A DNA stretch of 64,000 nt, taken from assembly GCA_036971715.1 (NCBI GenBank), contig JAVHJL010000005.1:2232001-2296000 (forward strand), in the 5' to 3' direction. Positions 25,001 to 37,300 of this stretch are shown here, piece by piece; the first letter of the stretch is position 1; each line of letters starts with the position of its first letter. Under the pieces are notes generated by a model. It did not search any database and was not told the DNA's origin. It was given only the letters and a program-made list of their open reading frames with translations. A program made the position numbers and the translations under genes. This stretch comes from Arthrobotrys musiformis (Eukaryota > Ascomycota > Orbiliomycetes > Orbiliales > Orbiliaceae).

Positions 25001-26811
25001 CTCATATCGTTGCACACGATCCATTTTTCCGGTGGAGCAGAAAGTACAAAGTTCAGTCGAGGCGAGAACCCCATCCGAATCCCCAGACGCCGGATCGCTA
25101 AAATACTCTGATCCACTGCCAAGTCATTTCCTCGGAACAAGGGTTTAACTTGATAGTTCAGCTATCGATTCAGCTATCTGTGCAATTTATTGAGAAAGGA
25201 AAAAATTTTCATCCAGCCTTGTATTCGACGGGGTATGCATATTCTAGACCTATCGATAGGTCTATTCGATCCCGACGGCCGGACCAAGGGGGCATTCGAA
25301 CCGAAAAATAGGATGAGGGAAACAGTAAAACTCAAAATTCCAAGGAAACCTTGGGAGCTTGCCAATATATACCACTCGGGCTCAGTGATCTCAGCCCAAA
25401 CTTGGGTGCATTACCCAATTTCATAAGAGAAACGTTCAGGTCCATACAATCAAGGCAAGCATGCAGACCCTGTGCTATGACCCTTCGCTATGACAACATT
25501 TGGTACTCGAGGACCCCAAATATCGCCGCAGCCCTCAACCATGGATCCAAACTTAGATAAAGCGAGAAAAACAAAAACAGAAATCTGGCACGAAGTATGT
25601 TTGTGTCAGTGTGGAAGATGTTGCACAGACACTGGTAGGAGGAAATCTTTGCACTGGCCGCTTTTGATTTCACATTTCTACTCCATACGTTACTCCATAC
25701 CCCATGGTTTTTGGAACATATCCTCTCGGTTCTTGACTTCAAGTCAAAGTGTAACGTATCCACAAGATCATAACGCATCAGTCAATATTGAGTTTGAGTC
25801 CATTGTCTGACTGGGTATACAGCAACACATTGTGGGGTTTTGTTATAAGCTGAAATCCGTCATAATAATATTAGGGCTTTGGTATCAAATATCATAATCC
25901 GCAGATATATTGCCTTAATTGTGGCTTTGCATTAACATGGATGCCTTTGCGGGTGGACAGGCCCCTTCATCCCGAGATCTATTTGACATGAACTCATTCT
26001 GGTAAACGGGATATCGGGATGGTTTCAACACTAACTATCACGAAACGCATGCAATGCATATGCTCATGGTCCCGATGTGAGATTTCGACCAAACAGATTG
26101 AGGCTAGGTCTCAACGGTCCTCCAGCTAGCCAATATTACACGTGGGGTTCGTAGTCTTCGAATTTAAGTGTGCGCAAGAAAGATGCCACGCTTTGACGTT
26201 GACATGTTATCCCGCCCTCTGTTATATACGGGATAGCGCAGCTAACGAGGCGCTTTTTTTTCCCACCCCCGTCCTCAGTATTTCTCCCACCTATCGATTA
26301 GGAGTAAGGTGATATGCAATTGACATCCTTTTCACATTCATGAGCCTAGAATTTTCCTGAACTATAAACAGAAAAAGTTAGCCCCCGGCACCTAAGTTTC
26401 CGAGCCATTGGGTATAATCAAAAGCAAAAAAACTTAAACGATGGATTAGGGTAGAAAGCTCGCACATGGTCTATAGGCGATTCCGGTGCCCATAGCAAAA
26501 AAATTTAATGTTTCGTTTCCTGTGCTTGGGTGTTAGGTTACCTCGTTTCCATAAATTTCCTTTCCCACGTTGCAGATACATCAGGCGACGCAGGCTTGCG
26601 GCAAGGTTCTTGAGAAGCCGGGGGGTACGGCGGAAACTTGAATGCTATAATAACGCCGTTTTCTCCCTGAATCATGGCAAACGCCTTTCTGCTCCCCTAT
26701 AGAGAGTCGGCGGCCCTATAGTATTGTCATTAAGCGATATTTCCAACTTATTCATTCTTTTTCATTCGTTCGATTTTCCATTTTTATGATAGCATTTGCA
26801 TCGATTTTATA

Positions 26812-28225
26812 ATGGCTGGCGATAACGACCCTTCTTCACTATGGGCATGCAACGGGATCGCTTTCGTCCTCTTCCTATTAAGGCTAGGGTTTCGAAAGTA
26901 TAGACAAGAGAAGTTCAATCTGGGGGACATGTGGACGGCACTGGCGGCAGTTTTTATGATTGTCCGAGTTGTATGCCAGCACTTTATATTAAAGTACGGT
27001 ACCGTAACAAGTAAGGATATAGTTATACCTAAAGTTTCTATCCCCATTCACGTTCAAGATGCTAACACAAAGTGGTTTATAGCGATAACACCTGAGGAAA
27101 GGGCGAATTGGGAGTTTACGAAGGACGAACTGGATAAAATAATCCTATGCAGCAAATTGAACCTCCCGGGTAGATTCGCCCTCACGACACTGTAAGTTCC
27201 CAATGCCTGAATACTCACGCCTTCGCAATTTCACTAACAAAAGATAGACTATGGTGTCTCAAACTCACAGTTCTCGACTTCCTAAGACGAATCATCCGAA
27301 GAATGGCCTGGGAGAAGCCCATCATTTGGGCCTTTTCCGTAACTCTTGCCATCACCTATATCATCGCCTCAGTATCTGTCTTTGTAGAGTGCCGACCATT
27401 CGAGCTTTGGTGGCAGGTCGACCCCGACCCAGGATCATGGTAAGGAGGCCGAAATACCCTTTGCAATTGAAAAACTTATTCACGTATTCTAACAACATTT
27501 TTACAAATTAGTGTCCAGGGAAATCTTTGGCTCCTTACATATGGTAATACTACACCGGAACTCAAACCCAACTTTCACAGCTCTAATATCTAACAGTATA
27601 ATCTAGAAATTGGCAATATGATAACGGATGTTATGCTCCTCGCCGTTCCATTCCCCCTTGTATTCAGAGCCAAGATACCCATCCTAAGGTAAAATATTCC
27701 TACGTGGTCACCTATATTACTTGATGTATAGCTAACACTTGGAATACCTGCAGACGCCTTCAACTGTGCTGCCTCTTCTCCCTCGGATTCTTTCTAGTCG
27801 CTATATGCGTCCCCCGGCTCATACAAGGAACAAGCCAGTCCCGCATTCAACTTTCTCGAACAATGTGGGCTTCAATCGAGACCCTCTTTGCCAGCGTCGT
27901 GGCCATGGGACCCACAATATACGTTCTATACCGCCGTGGCGATGAAAGTTCCTACTACCTCTCTTCTACCGGACCCAAGAGCGGACTTACCGCTGGGACC
28001 GGCGGCAAGAGCCACATCCGGAGCCATGTTCCACCAAACTCGACGGTTATTAGTACACACTGCGGGAGGAATGAGGATCATGAGATGGATGATCTGGAAA
28101 GAGGGGATGCTCAAAGCGATAACGCTAGTATTAAAGGAATCTTAGTCAAGACGACTATTCAGACGAGCGAGAGCATACAAGAAGTTGAAGGTTCCGAAAA
28201 AAGCATCAACGTTGGGGGCTTATAA
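26812..28225 (+). CDS. SAT4/PTH11-type fungal rhodopsin-domain membrane protein (5 exons, 385 aa)
   Basis: Exons 26812-27191, 27248-27439, 27512-27543, 27607-27688 and 27754-28225 sum to 1158 bases. Hydrophobic segments lie near residues 8-23 (LWACNGIAFVLFLL), 43-62 (WTALAAVFMIVRVV), 121-140, 155-173 (WAFSVTLAITYIIASVSVF), 205-221, 231-248 and 269-286. Family motifs of the fungal rhodopsin domain are the polar LGDMW after helix 1, LWCLKLTVLDFLRR in helix 3, CRPFELWWQVDPDPG at the end of helix 4, NMITDVMLLAVPFPLV in helix 5 and MWASIETLFASVVAMGPTIY in helix 7. A polar cytoplasmic tail of about 100 residues follows. Members include PTH11-like receptors, and most have no known ligand. This copy has an unusually long loop between helices 2 and 3 (residues 63-120). 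It borders the AT-rich desert and its codons are AT-richer than the housekeeping genes. Confidence 0.8.
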
Positions 28226-28628
28226 TATCAGTTCCAAAATATTAATTTCCCTTTGTTACATCTGTTTTAGCATTTACGACCATATAACTGGCCCGATAGC
28301 TGCCAGAAAGAATTAATGTATATTACTTTATTTTCTACATATTATATTACTAATGATTTACCATGAGAGAAGATATCATATGGAACCTTTCCAATTGATC
28401 GAAGAAGTTTTTACGTAACGCGTAAATGGAATCATCGGATCAATATTTGATAAATATGTGTTGGCTTGTGGCAGCTTTAGTCAGCGCCTCTTGCGTGCTC
28501 GGGTCAGCTAAGCTAGCTAGCCAGGCCGATAGGCTATAAGGGCCAGCTATAGGTCTCCAGCTTCGGCCGCTGGAACTCCAAACCTGATGCTTCTGTATAA
28601 CTAATTCTCGACAATCTCGTCGGGCAGA
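28226..28628. other. Intergenic, no feature seen
   Basis: About 400 bases, AT-rich, between two tandem plus-strand accessory genes. Contains a GCTAGCTAGC-type short repeat near 28510. Nothing else recognised. Confidence 0.4.
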
Positions 28629-29826
28629 ATGTCGCTGCGACCCTCAGTCCTACAAATCGGGCGTCGCAGTCTGCTGTATTCTAAATCGCCGGTTCCGCGC
28701 AGCAGTGTCCGTTCGTATATAGTCCGCAACCGCGTCGAATCGACATTCGTACACCCAAATCCCAATCGGGATTCCAATGCTCCACCTCCTCGAAGCGATA
28801 GTGTAGAGGAAGAGTGGCTTTTATTGACCAAACGCAGGATCGCAAAATGCTTGACATACGGAACGACTCCTGGCGAGCAACAAGCTGCGGCGCGGCTTCT
28901 GAAGACATTGAATAGAGAAAACGTATGGAGAAGCTATCTGGATAGATTTCCATCTACGGATTTGGCATTTGGACTTCGCAGTTTCAAACCGTCGCTAGAT
29001 GAATTTGATTCGAAAGTATGGCCACCTAAAAATTTATCAATTGAAGCAAACATATCCTTCGATTGCAATTTTAATCAATCGACTGCTTTGGCTAATACGA
29101 ACACGTTCCTCAGAGTATGCATTAGATAGCGTCCGCGCTCCGTCAAGCCCTTGGAGACCCGCTAACCATTCGTTTATTGCCCCAGACTCGACACAGTGCA
29201 ACGTTTGGGTGGACTATGTAATTGAGAAATCGGTCAAGGTATGGCTGACGAATCTCAAAAACCATCCATGGGAGGACCAAACGAAGGCTTTTGGGTCAGA
29301 GCGAGATGACCAGTGGCTTAATCGTCTCGATCTCGTTGAAAAACAATCTTCCTATCGGGTTGTAAGTACTTAACCCTATGGCACTAGTTGAATCGAAGAG
29401 CCAAGATACCTATATCATAGGAGACGTCAGACGCTAACTGCCAGATTCTCGAATTAGAGACCAGAGCCGAACGACAAATTTAGCGTTTTGCATAGAATCT
29501 CATCATGCTACCCATACGAGTTGAGAATTGGTTCGATTTTGATATCCGAGAAACACCGTTTTACAGTTGCGAAAAGCCAGCACCTGTACTTTTGGAGGGA
29601 TGATCTGAATGCGCCATCGATTACCAACCCTTATGCGCAAGGCTCCTCGGGGAAGTTCCCGGAGTATGTGGTATCCATGCTGGACAAATACTATCTGCAT
29701 CAATATCCCTATGTGCATACGCCCTATGGTCGTTTGGAAATAGAGGAGGCCGTTGCGGTGTTGGAAGAGTGTTATCAACGGCCAGAGGATATGGGCAGTG
29801 CCTCGAAACCAGCGACCTCGACATGA
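28629..29826 (+). CDS. Unrecognised accessory protein (3 exons proposed, about 306 aa)
   Basis: The first open frame starts MSLRPSVLQIGRRSLLY and contains VEEEWLLLTKRRIAKCLTYG, PGEQQAAARLLKTLNREN and WRSYLDRFPSTDL. A second segment has CNVWVDYVIEKSVKVWL and DQWLNRLDLVEKQSSYRV. The third has DKFSVLHRISSCYPYELRIG, a Trp/Tyr-rich stretch (HLYFWRDDL) and LEIEEAVAVLEECYQRPEDM. My model is 28629-29015, 29197-29361 and 29458-29826. The second intron (29362-29457) is well supported by GTAAGT and TTAG with phase 0. The first is uncertain: an acceptor at 29132 (TCCTCAG) would keep about 20 more residues but needs a different donor. The Arg-rich N-terminus could be a mitochondrial presequence. No family recognised; it neighbours the AT-rich desert, so a lineage-specific gene is plausible. 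Confidence 0.55.
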
Positions 29827-30638
29827 GATGGCATTCAGACCAATACGCACTGCCAATCGTCTGTTCGTAAGAAAGGGCGGAAGCTTAAGGCTGAGGGAGA
29901 GGTGCCGGGACATGGTTTCGAAGATACCCCATCGTGAACACGCTGTCGTTTAGCTTCCACCTCGTCAGAGTCATTCCTTACAACAACCTTCAACGTGCTC
30001 CTTCATTTTGAAAATTTGTAAATAATAATGATATTGAGCTTGAATTCGGGATCGACGAATTGATGCATTCCATTCGCTCGGGTCTGTCGGCAGTCTGTGC
30101 GATATGTGACACCGTGTTACTCCAAAGCCGCTTCGATTCGATGCCGTCCCATAGACTCATGCTAGCCTGCGAATTTTGAAGGACCTCGGATCTCAGCTGG
30201 GCGCAACAAAGGGATTATATTATAAATCCAAAAGAGACCTCCGATCGATATAACATTACTCGACCATATATTACCCCTGCCGAGGGTTTTAACAGAGGGG
30301 GAAAATGTGTTATGTAATCCGAGTGGTCTGGCAGTGGTGTTACCTTTTTTGTATGTGGCGATAGTGGTGGTACCTGGGACCGGGCCTTCTGTGAAAGGGC
30401 GGCAGCAGCTAAGCTCAACGTGTTCGTTTTTTTGCCTGCCCGCCCAGACCAACTTTTATAATCGTCACAACCACCCCTTCCACAGTCCATTCCTCTTCCT
30501 TCTACAGCATCAAAGAATCAGACAATAACCAACCACCGTCGTCATCGCTCCCTGCCTCTGCCGTCCAATCAGTCCCCGCATCCCTTTCTGCCATATTATC
30601 ATTCTCCCGCTTACCTCCTACAGAAGACCACAGCCGCA
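29827..30638. other. Intergenic region upstream of SAR1
   Basis: No gene recognised. The last 200 bases (about 30450-30638) are C/T-rich, as expected for a promoter and leader of a highly expressed fungal gene. Nothing else seen. Confidence 0.4.
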
Positions 30639-31649
30639 ATGTTCATTATCAACTGGTGTATGTATTAAGCTTCGGCTGCATGACCTCATGCATCGTCCAT
30701 CGCCTATCAGAAGCGTTATCCATCCCTGATAGCTTCGCTCAACTTTTTTTTTTTTTTTTTCCCTCGAAAAATATATCCATATTGTATATCAGGTTGCCTA
30801 ACATCGTATATCATATCTTGTATAGTTTGGGACGTCCTCGCCTCTCTCGGGCTTTTGAACAAGCATGCCAAACTCCTCTTCCTCGGTCTCGACAATGCCG
30901 GAAAGACAACTTTATTGCACATGTTGAAGGTACTCATCCTCTCTCGTGCACACCTCGGGTCCACCGTGCATCCGATCCGACGGGACCGTTGAGGCACCGT
31001 CGAACTGTACGATGTTACAAGACTTTATTCTAACTCAAGATTTCGTTCCGACTCCTAGAATGACCGAGTAGCCGTCCTCACCCCCACATTACATCCCACT
31101 TCCGAGGAACTCGCCATCGGCAACTGCAGATTCACCACCTTCGATCTCGGTGGCCATCAGCAAGGTAATCACCGGCAGCTACTAATCCCAGTTACAAAAA
31201 AAAAGATAGGAGCGAAAAGGCTAACACAAAATTCTCTGACCAGCCCGTCGTCTCTGGAAAGACTACTTCCCCGAAGTCTCCGGCATCGTCTTCCTCGTCG
31301 ACGCCAAGGACCTCGAGCGTCTACCTGAAGCTAAAGCCGAACTCGATGCCCTCCTATCCATGGAGGAGCTTTCCAAGGTTCCCTTCTTAATCCTCGGAAA
31401 CAAGATCGACCACCATTTGGCCATCAGCGAAGAAGAATTGAGGCACCATTTGGGACTCTACCAAACCACCGGAAAGGGCAAGATTCAGCTGGAGGGAATC
31501 AGGCCGATTGAAGTCTTCATGTGCAGTGTGGTCATGAGACAAGGTACGCTTTTTCGGCCTTCTACAGACCAGCCCGAGTATCAACTAACCGCAATGCGCT
31601 CGAAATAGGTTACAAGGAGGGTTTCCAGTGGGTCTCTCAATACGTCTAA
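30639..31649 (+). CDS. SAR1: Small GTPase Sar1, COPII coat assembly (5 exons, 189 aa)
   Basis: Exons 30639-30657, 30826-30929, 31059-31164, 31244-31543 and 31609-31649 sum to 570 bases. The protein has the Sar1 amphipathic N-terminal helix (MFIINWFWDVLASLG), the P-loop GLDNAGKT at residues 27-34, switch I around Thr51/Thr55 in TPTLHPTSEEL, the switch II DLGGHQQ at 70-76 with catalytic His74, NKID at 129-132 and the C-terminal WVSQYV. Sar1-GTP, loaded by Sec12 at the endoplasmic reticulum, inserts its helix in the membrane and recruits Sec23/24, which also activates GTP hydrolysis. Length and spacing match orthologues. The first coding exon is just 19 bases. Small differences from other ascomycetes (LHPTSEELAIGNCRF) look neutral. 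Confidence 0.97.
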
Positions 31650-32558
31650 ACGTTACCAATGGACAGTAGAAGAAATACACCGGCCTGCCTATAGTGCCAA
31701 ATAACAAACGTAAACAACGAATGGCCGAAATGACAAAAACCAACCAAAGAGAGAAAGAAAGACAAAAGCTCGAGAACAAAGAGAGATGAAGAGAAAGAAG
31801 AAAAATATGAAGAAGAATAAGAAGAGCAGGGGGTATTGCTCACGAGAACCAAGCATAAAACGGGCATCATTATTTTTATATTTTTTCTTAAAAGACCGCT
31901 CGACATGATCTTTCCCATGTTTCTGGCTTTTTTTGGAGGGGGCGCCAATTTTTTCTTTTCATTCCCTCTTGGTCTTTTTTACTCTGTTGTAGTCTTTTAT
32001 CTCCTCTTCCTCCCTATCCCCTGTCCCTTCCTGATATTCCGGTAATTCCAGCGTCCTTCGCCGTTTGATTTGTGTTCTGCTTAAATCTATACCTTTGGAC
32101 CCTTTATCAACCCGTTCTCTCTTATGTTATCGTGTAAGCAACTGAAATGATATCACTTATTCTATATACGAAGTTCCCCAGTAGTTATATATATCAAAGG
32201 ATAGCGCTGATATCGACAGCGAAGTTCTAACGATTCTACAGCCTGGGTCTACATGACGGTGAAATCTAGCTATACAAATACACACAATGGAGGACAAACG
32301 GAGCCGATCGAGGAAACAAAAAATGGGAGGCACGGAATCGGAAAAGTAGACTTGGATGTAGGAACCCTTAAACACGAAAGAAAGAGAGAAAGAGAGAGAG
32401 AGAGAGAACCAGTAACGCTCCGATTAAAGCAGAAGAAGGAACAGAAAAAAAAGAACCCATATCGTATACCCACCGAGACAGAAAATACCACTCCTACCCC
32501 TAAGTAGGAGGGGTTAAGATTAGATTACCCGACGCCTAAATAATTCCAGGTTAAGAAT
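31650..32558. other. Convergent intergenic region SAR1 / peroxisomal carrier
   Basis: No gene seen. It holds purine-rich sequence (31735-31830), T-rich sequence (31870-32000) and an AG microsatellite (32378-32408). Both flanking genes end here, so polyadenylation signals for each are expected. Confidence 0.5.
32378..32408. repeat. AG/GA dinucleotide microsatellite
   Basis: GAAAGAGAGAAAG followed by an uninterrupted AG run to about 32407, in the convergent intergenic region. Confidence 0.8.
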
Positions 32559-33784
32559 TTATTTTCCAAACTTCAACATCAACCATCTGTACATCAGCAA
32601 GAAAATGAGCTCGACACGCTCCTTCGTCATCATCAGGAGGCCTTGGACCAATAGGCCTTTCATCAATTGTGGGCTGATTCCCTTGTATAGGCCAAATAGA
32701 CCTTCGTGGTGGACGATGTACCTCATAACCTCGATGAAAGACTTGAATTTCTTTTGTCCGGGCGGTGGGTTAGATTGGAGCCCGACTTTGGCGACAATGA
32801 GGGGCTGGGTCGCGAATGTCGCTAGCGCCTTGGAGAGTGCTCCTAGGACTATATGATTGTTAGCGCCATATCCCGACCGTTTAAATTCATCAATTCTGTT
32901 AATCCAGGGGTAGGGGGCTTACAGAAGGCTTCCAATGGCTTGAGGTTCTTCTTTCCAGGGTAAAAAGTCTCTCTACACCTCTGGTAGGCACCATAGGTGA
33001 TGGCAGGATTGACGACAAGCACCAAGCTTGCCTTCAACCCACTCCATAATCCAGTCCAGCTATCCTCCCTGATAACATCCTTGGCGGTAGAGATCAAGTC
33101 TTTCCTGTCCGCCTTCTCAGATGTCTGCTGCCTGGTTGTGACGACAGCCACAGGAATAGTGAAGAGCTGGGCCAAAGCCCCGGCTACGGCTCCCAATGAA
33201 AGTTCGGCAACGGTGGAGGGGTTCCCCTGGGCCGCCTGGAGGGACAGATAGTACGTTCGGACGAACGTATACCAATAGAAGTAGGCAAAGTTGGTGGATG
33301 CGACACCGATCAAGGAACCGGGCATGCCGGCATAAAGGCCTGAGATACCTTCCTTCTGCTTGATCTTCCTGATAGCGTCCATTGTGGACGCATAGTGTTC
33401 CGGCTCGGGACTGTATCAATATCAGACAAACAATATATCATCATCAGCAACTGTCGGCTCTCGGTCACACCATCAAACATCGGATGGAGGGAAGGAATCC
33501 TGGTCGGCAACCTACACAGCAGGAGCTGGAGTCTGTTTCTCCGGATCTTCGGAAACAAGAACACCTTCGGTTTGGACCGTCTTCTTCTTGACTTGGACTT
33601 GTAGACGCGTTTTAACACTTCGATATCAATTAGCACGTGCTGGTAAAAATGGTATGAATGGGATTTTTTATACGGACATGTCGAGCGGATACACTGTCGC
33701 ATTTGCCAATACGGCGCCTGTAGCACCGGCGACAGCATATCCCCATGCCGGTAAAGCTAAAGCGGCTTCTTTTGAGAGCGACAT
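32559..33784 (-). CDS. Mitochondrial-carrier-family protein, peroxisomal adenine nucleotide transporter type (4 exons, 328 aa)
   Basis: Minus-strand exons 33784-33678, 33617-33516, 33410-32923 and 32848-32559 sum to 987 bases. Three carrier repeats are visible, each with its signature in helix 1, 3 or 5: YPLDIVKTRLQ, TIPVAVVTTRQQ and TQPLIVAKVGLQ. Repeat ends are GISGLYAGMPGSL, WTGLWSGLKASL and GLFGLYKGISPQL. The closest family is the peroxisomal ATP importer (yeast Ant1, Candida PMP47), which exchanges cytosolic ATP for AMP so that fatty acids can be activated inside peroxisomes. Support for that subgroup includes the hydrophobic start LPAWGYAVAGATGAVLANA, the long loop after repeat one (VKKKTVQTEGVLVSEDPEKQ) and GLLVQGLLMMTKERVELI near the end. 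It is divergent to PalB. Confidence 0.87.
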
Positions 33785-34349
33785 GGCGATGGCGAGTTAT
33801 TGATTGTTCGGTGGGTCCAAAGGGTTTGTTTATTAAAACGGCTTTCGGCTTGTGATCGAATCAATTAAACTGAAATGCGCAACCGCTTCCAACGTAATAA
33901 TTCCGGGGAAAGATAATAAACAAGCGTCGACGACGGCGAGGAAGAGAAAAAAAGAATATAGGTACAGGAAGAAGATATATTTAGGAAACCATGGTGGAGG
34001 AGCTGTGGAAGGAAGGAGGGACCCAGCTAGTTTTTGGGGTAGGTCCGCTGCGTCGGGTAAGGTGGATGGGGGACAGTGTTAATCCGGAGAGATGGTGCGG
34101 GCTGTAAGCCGAGGTCTTCCAGCGGCGCTCGCGTGAAAGCCAACCAGCGTTCAGGTAATGCAACCGCGGATAAACCGACTCGAGCTCGACCTGATACCGG
34201 TGGCCTTTCGGCAGTGACGTCGCCCCGCATCGCCAAACTAACACCCAATAAATGTTATCGGTGCCTCCGAGGGCGGCCTGGTTGATATTTAATTTGACAT
34301 CCTGAAGGAGTAAGCTTATAAGGAGCCAAGGAGGCACCTCCCAGCCAGC
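33785..34349. other. Shared divergent promoter region, peroxisomal carrier / PalB
   Basis: 565 bases between opposing start codons. No separate gene recognised. It should contain promoters for both. Confidence 0.5.
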
Positions 34350-37300
34350 ATGGGGGATATATTGCGGAGAGCGGTGGTACGCTTGTTTTTCTCTTCTTCG
34401 TATCCAGTCCGTTTCCGTTCCTCGCTGACGGGTCTCTCCCCAAGGAAGCAGAATCGCTCATCTCCCAGGCGGCGTCTCGAAATGACTATGCTGCTGCCCT
34501 AGACGCCTGCATCAAGGCTGCCGACTTGTATCTCCAGGCATGGAAGGCCTGCACGAACCCGGCTGAAAAGCAGAGGCGACGTGAGAAGCTCAAGCAATTA
34601 CTACAAAAGGGCGAAGATTTCAAGAAACTGAAAGCCAGTAGTACCCAGAGCGTAAATGTTCAAGGGATAACCGCCAGTATCGCTAGCGTAGACCTGGGGG
34701 GTAGGAGGCACCCTTGTGAAACCACCATCTTCGAAAGGGGTACTAAAGTGTGAATCCGTAGCATCTACACCTTCACCACAAAATCAAACTTCAGTGACGC
34801 AGAAAGTCGTCAAAAAAGCACCTGTTTCTCAAAGACCGCTCCTGAAGTCGGAGCAAATCATTCAACTATCCTCCTCCAAGCTCGCCCCGCACAGTTTCTG
34901 GCCATGGGATGATAAATCATGTCCGAAATATACAGAATTCGTACCATCCCCTGAGGAGGAAATCTTCACGGACTCGACTGGGCTCCTGGCTCTTTCTGTC
35001 CAGCAACAGAAGAATTTCGATCGGTGGTACAGGCCTCGGGAGTTCTGGAATGGGACGGAAAATATGGTACTCGAAAGAGAAGGGGAAGACCTCGCAGCGG
35101 ATCTTTCGCAGGACATTATATCGGATTGCAGTGTCGTGGCATCACTGTGTGCTGCATTCACAAGGGAACAGAATGGTCACGGCAGCCTCATATCCTGCAT
35201 CATCTGGCCTCAAAAAGATGGCGTCCCTATAGTGAGCCCCACCGGCAAGTACGTGGTCAAATTGTGGCTTAATGGGTGTTACAGAAAGGTACGTTCTAGC
35301 AGTCTCTGTGGCCGGAGTACTAAGCTTACACACCCCAAAGGTCGTCATAGATGACTTTTTACCCGCCTCACTGGGGGACTCGAAGCACTCCCTCCATGTA
35401 GCGTCAAACGAGCACCCTAGTTTTATCCTTCCAAGTTTGCTTGAAAAGGCCTATCTGAAGGCGATGGGGGGCTATGACTTCCCTGGCTCGAATTCAGGGA
35501 CCGATCTTTACTGCTTCACCGGATGGATACCGGAACACCTATTCTTGAAAGGAAACCCAGCGGACCTCAGTCTCGATCTAGCTGAGCCGTTGACGCTCTG
35601 GGACCGCGTCTACCAAACTTGGCAGAGTGGTGATGTCCTTATGACTCTCGGAACTGGCGTCCTTGAGGCTTGGGAAGGCCATGGGCTCGTCGGAGAACAC
35701 GACTATGCTATAATAGGCCTTCAGGAAGTCGTTTCGGAGAGCGGTCGGGTAGGGCGCTGGCTGTTAGTCAAGAACCCATGGAAGACGGGCGGTAACTGGT
35801 CTGGCCCGCTCGCCATTGATGACGACTCAGACGAAGACTCAGAGGGTGATTTCGACGATTCTAAATCCGGCTCGGATGAAGACAGCGAATCCGACGAAGA
35901 CGCCTACCCAGAAGAACTCGCCCAATCACCCTCCCAGTCTGCAGTTTGGATCGATTTGAACAGCGTCTTCCGCCACTTTGATTCGATATACCTAAACTGG
36001 AACCCGGCTCTCTGGAGCCACCGATATGATTGGCACTTCAGCTGGCCACAGCTATCTACTATCACCAAACCATCAACCACCGAGCACCTCTGGAACGTTC
36101 CCGGATGCTTCTGGGGTAACCCTCAATACAAGCTAGTTAACAAATCTCTCACCCCTTCAAAGGCTTGGATCCTCCTCTCCCGCCATCTTCTCCGCAAACA
36201 AGACTTCGACCGCACAACCCTCTGGAATAAAAGCGGTCACATATCCCTCTATGTCTTCGACACAAATGGGAAACGTGTATACCAATCTTCCGGCTACCTC
36301 AAGCGTGGGCCCTACGTCGACAGCCCGCAAACCCTCCTCCGCCTCGAGGTACCTGCTCAAACAGCATACACAGTCGTAGTCTCGAGCCAGGACCTCGTCC
36401 CGGCTGAATCAACCCACAGCTTCACGATCTCAGCCTTCGCATCCATCCCCATGGCTTTCGAACCCGTTGACGAACCATTCCCGCATCTATTCACCGTCCA
36501 GGGCTCATGGAATGCATCCGCCACAGGCGGGAACACCGAAAGCCGCGAATACGGCCGCAACCCAATGTTCAAAATCACCCTTTCCCAACCAGCAAACCTA
36601 CGAATCGGCCTCTCGATCCACGCCAAACCTTCAAAGGACGGGAAATCCGTCGGTAAAGCCATCGAGGCGGAGACGACCGCCTCACCATTGATCCACGTAG
36701 CGCTCCTGCATTCCGACGGAGGGAAAAGAGTACACACCCTCGCTCGCAACAAATTCCTCGCCAACAGCGGAGAGTATAAACGGTTTTTCACGATGTGTTC
36801 TGCGGAACAAGTCCCCAGGGGGGCATACACCATCGTTGCGAGTACTTATACGTCAGATCAATATGCGCCGTTTACGATTACGGTAGGGTCCTCGATGCCG
36901 CTCGGGCAAAGTGATTTAACTGTCGTTCCAAACGAAGACGCGGGATTGCACACAGCATTTTCAAGATGCTCAGTTCCAGCCAAAACATCTTCAATACAGT
37001 TGTATATGACACGATTATCAAAGGGAAAAATTAGAGTTGTGAAAAAAAGTTCGGGGGAATACCTTCGGATTGGTGTCTGGGAAAACGGTACGAAACGATG
37101 GATCGCAGGAGGATGGGACGACGACGCCGCCGGAGGCGACGACGGATTTGTAGAAGGGGTGGCAAGGTTGGAGGATGTTGATTTAAGACCCGAGAGGGAA
37201 GTTGGGGAAACTTGGCTGGTCGTTGATAGTATGGTAAATGAAGGATTTGGAGGTGGGGGCGATGCGAGCGGGAGGGCTGGGGCATTTGAAGTCACCGTTC

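Larger units (their letters stand above)
17261..26811. other. 9.5-kb AT-rich gene desert, probably decayed repeats
   Basis: No frame longer than about 111 codons and no recognisable protein. The composition is AT-rich with many TATATA runs and stop codons in all frames. Scattered small inverted repeats occur: GTAAGTATATG at 18681-18691 pairs with 18694-18704, and CATCCTGGC at 22070-22078 pairs with 22082-22090. The abrupt change from GC-rich coding sequence at 17.1 kb to this composition, and back at about 26.8 kb, suggests an inserted, mutated repeat block. Repeat-induced point mutation would explain it, but I could not count dinucleotides. No long terminal repeats, target-site duplications or reverse-transcriptase motifs were found by eye. 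Confidence 0.6.
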
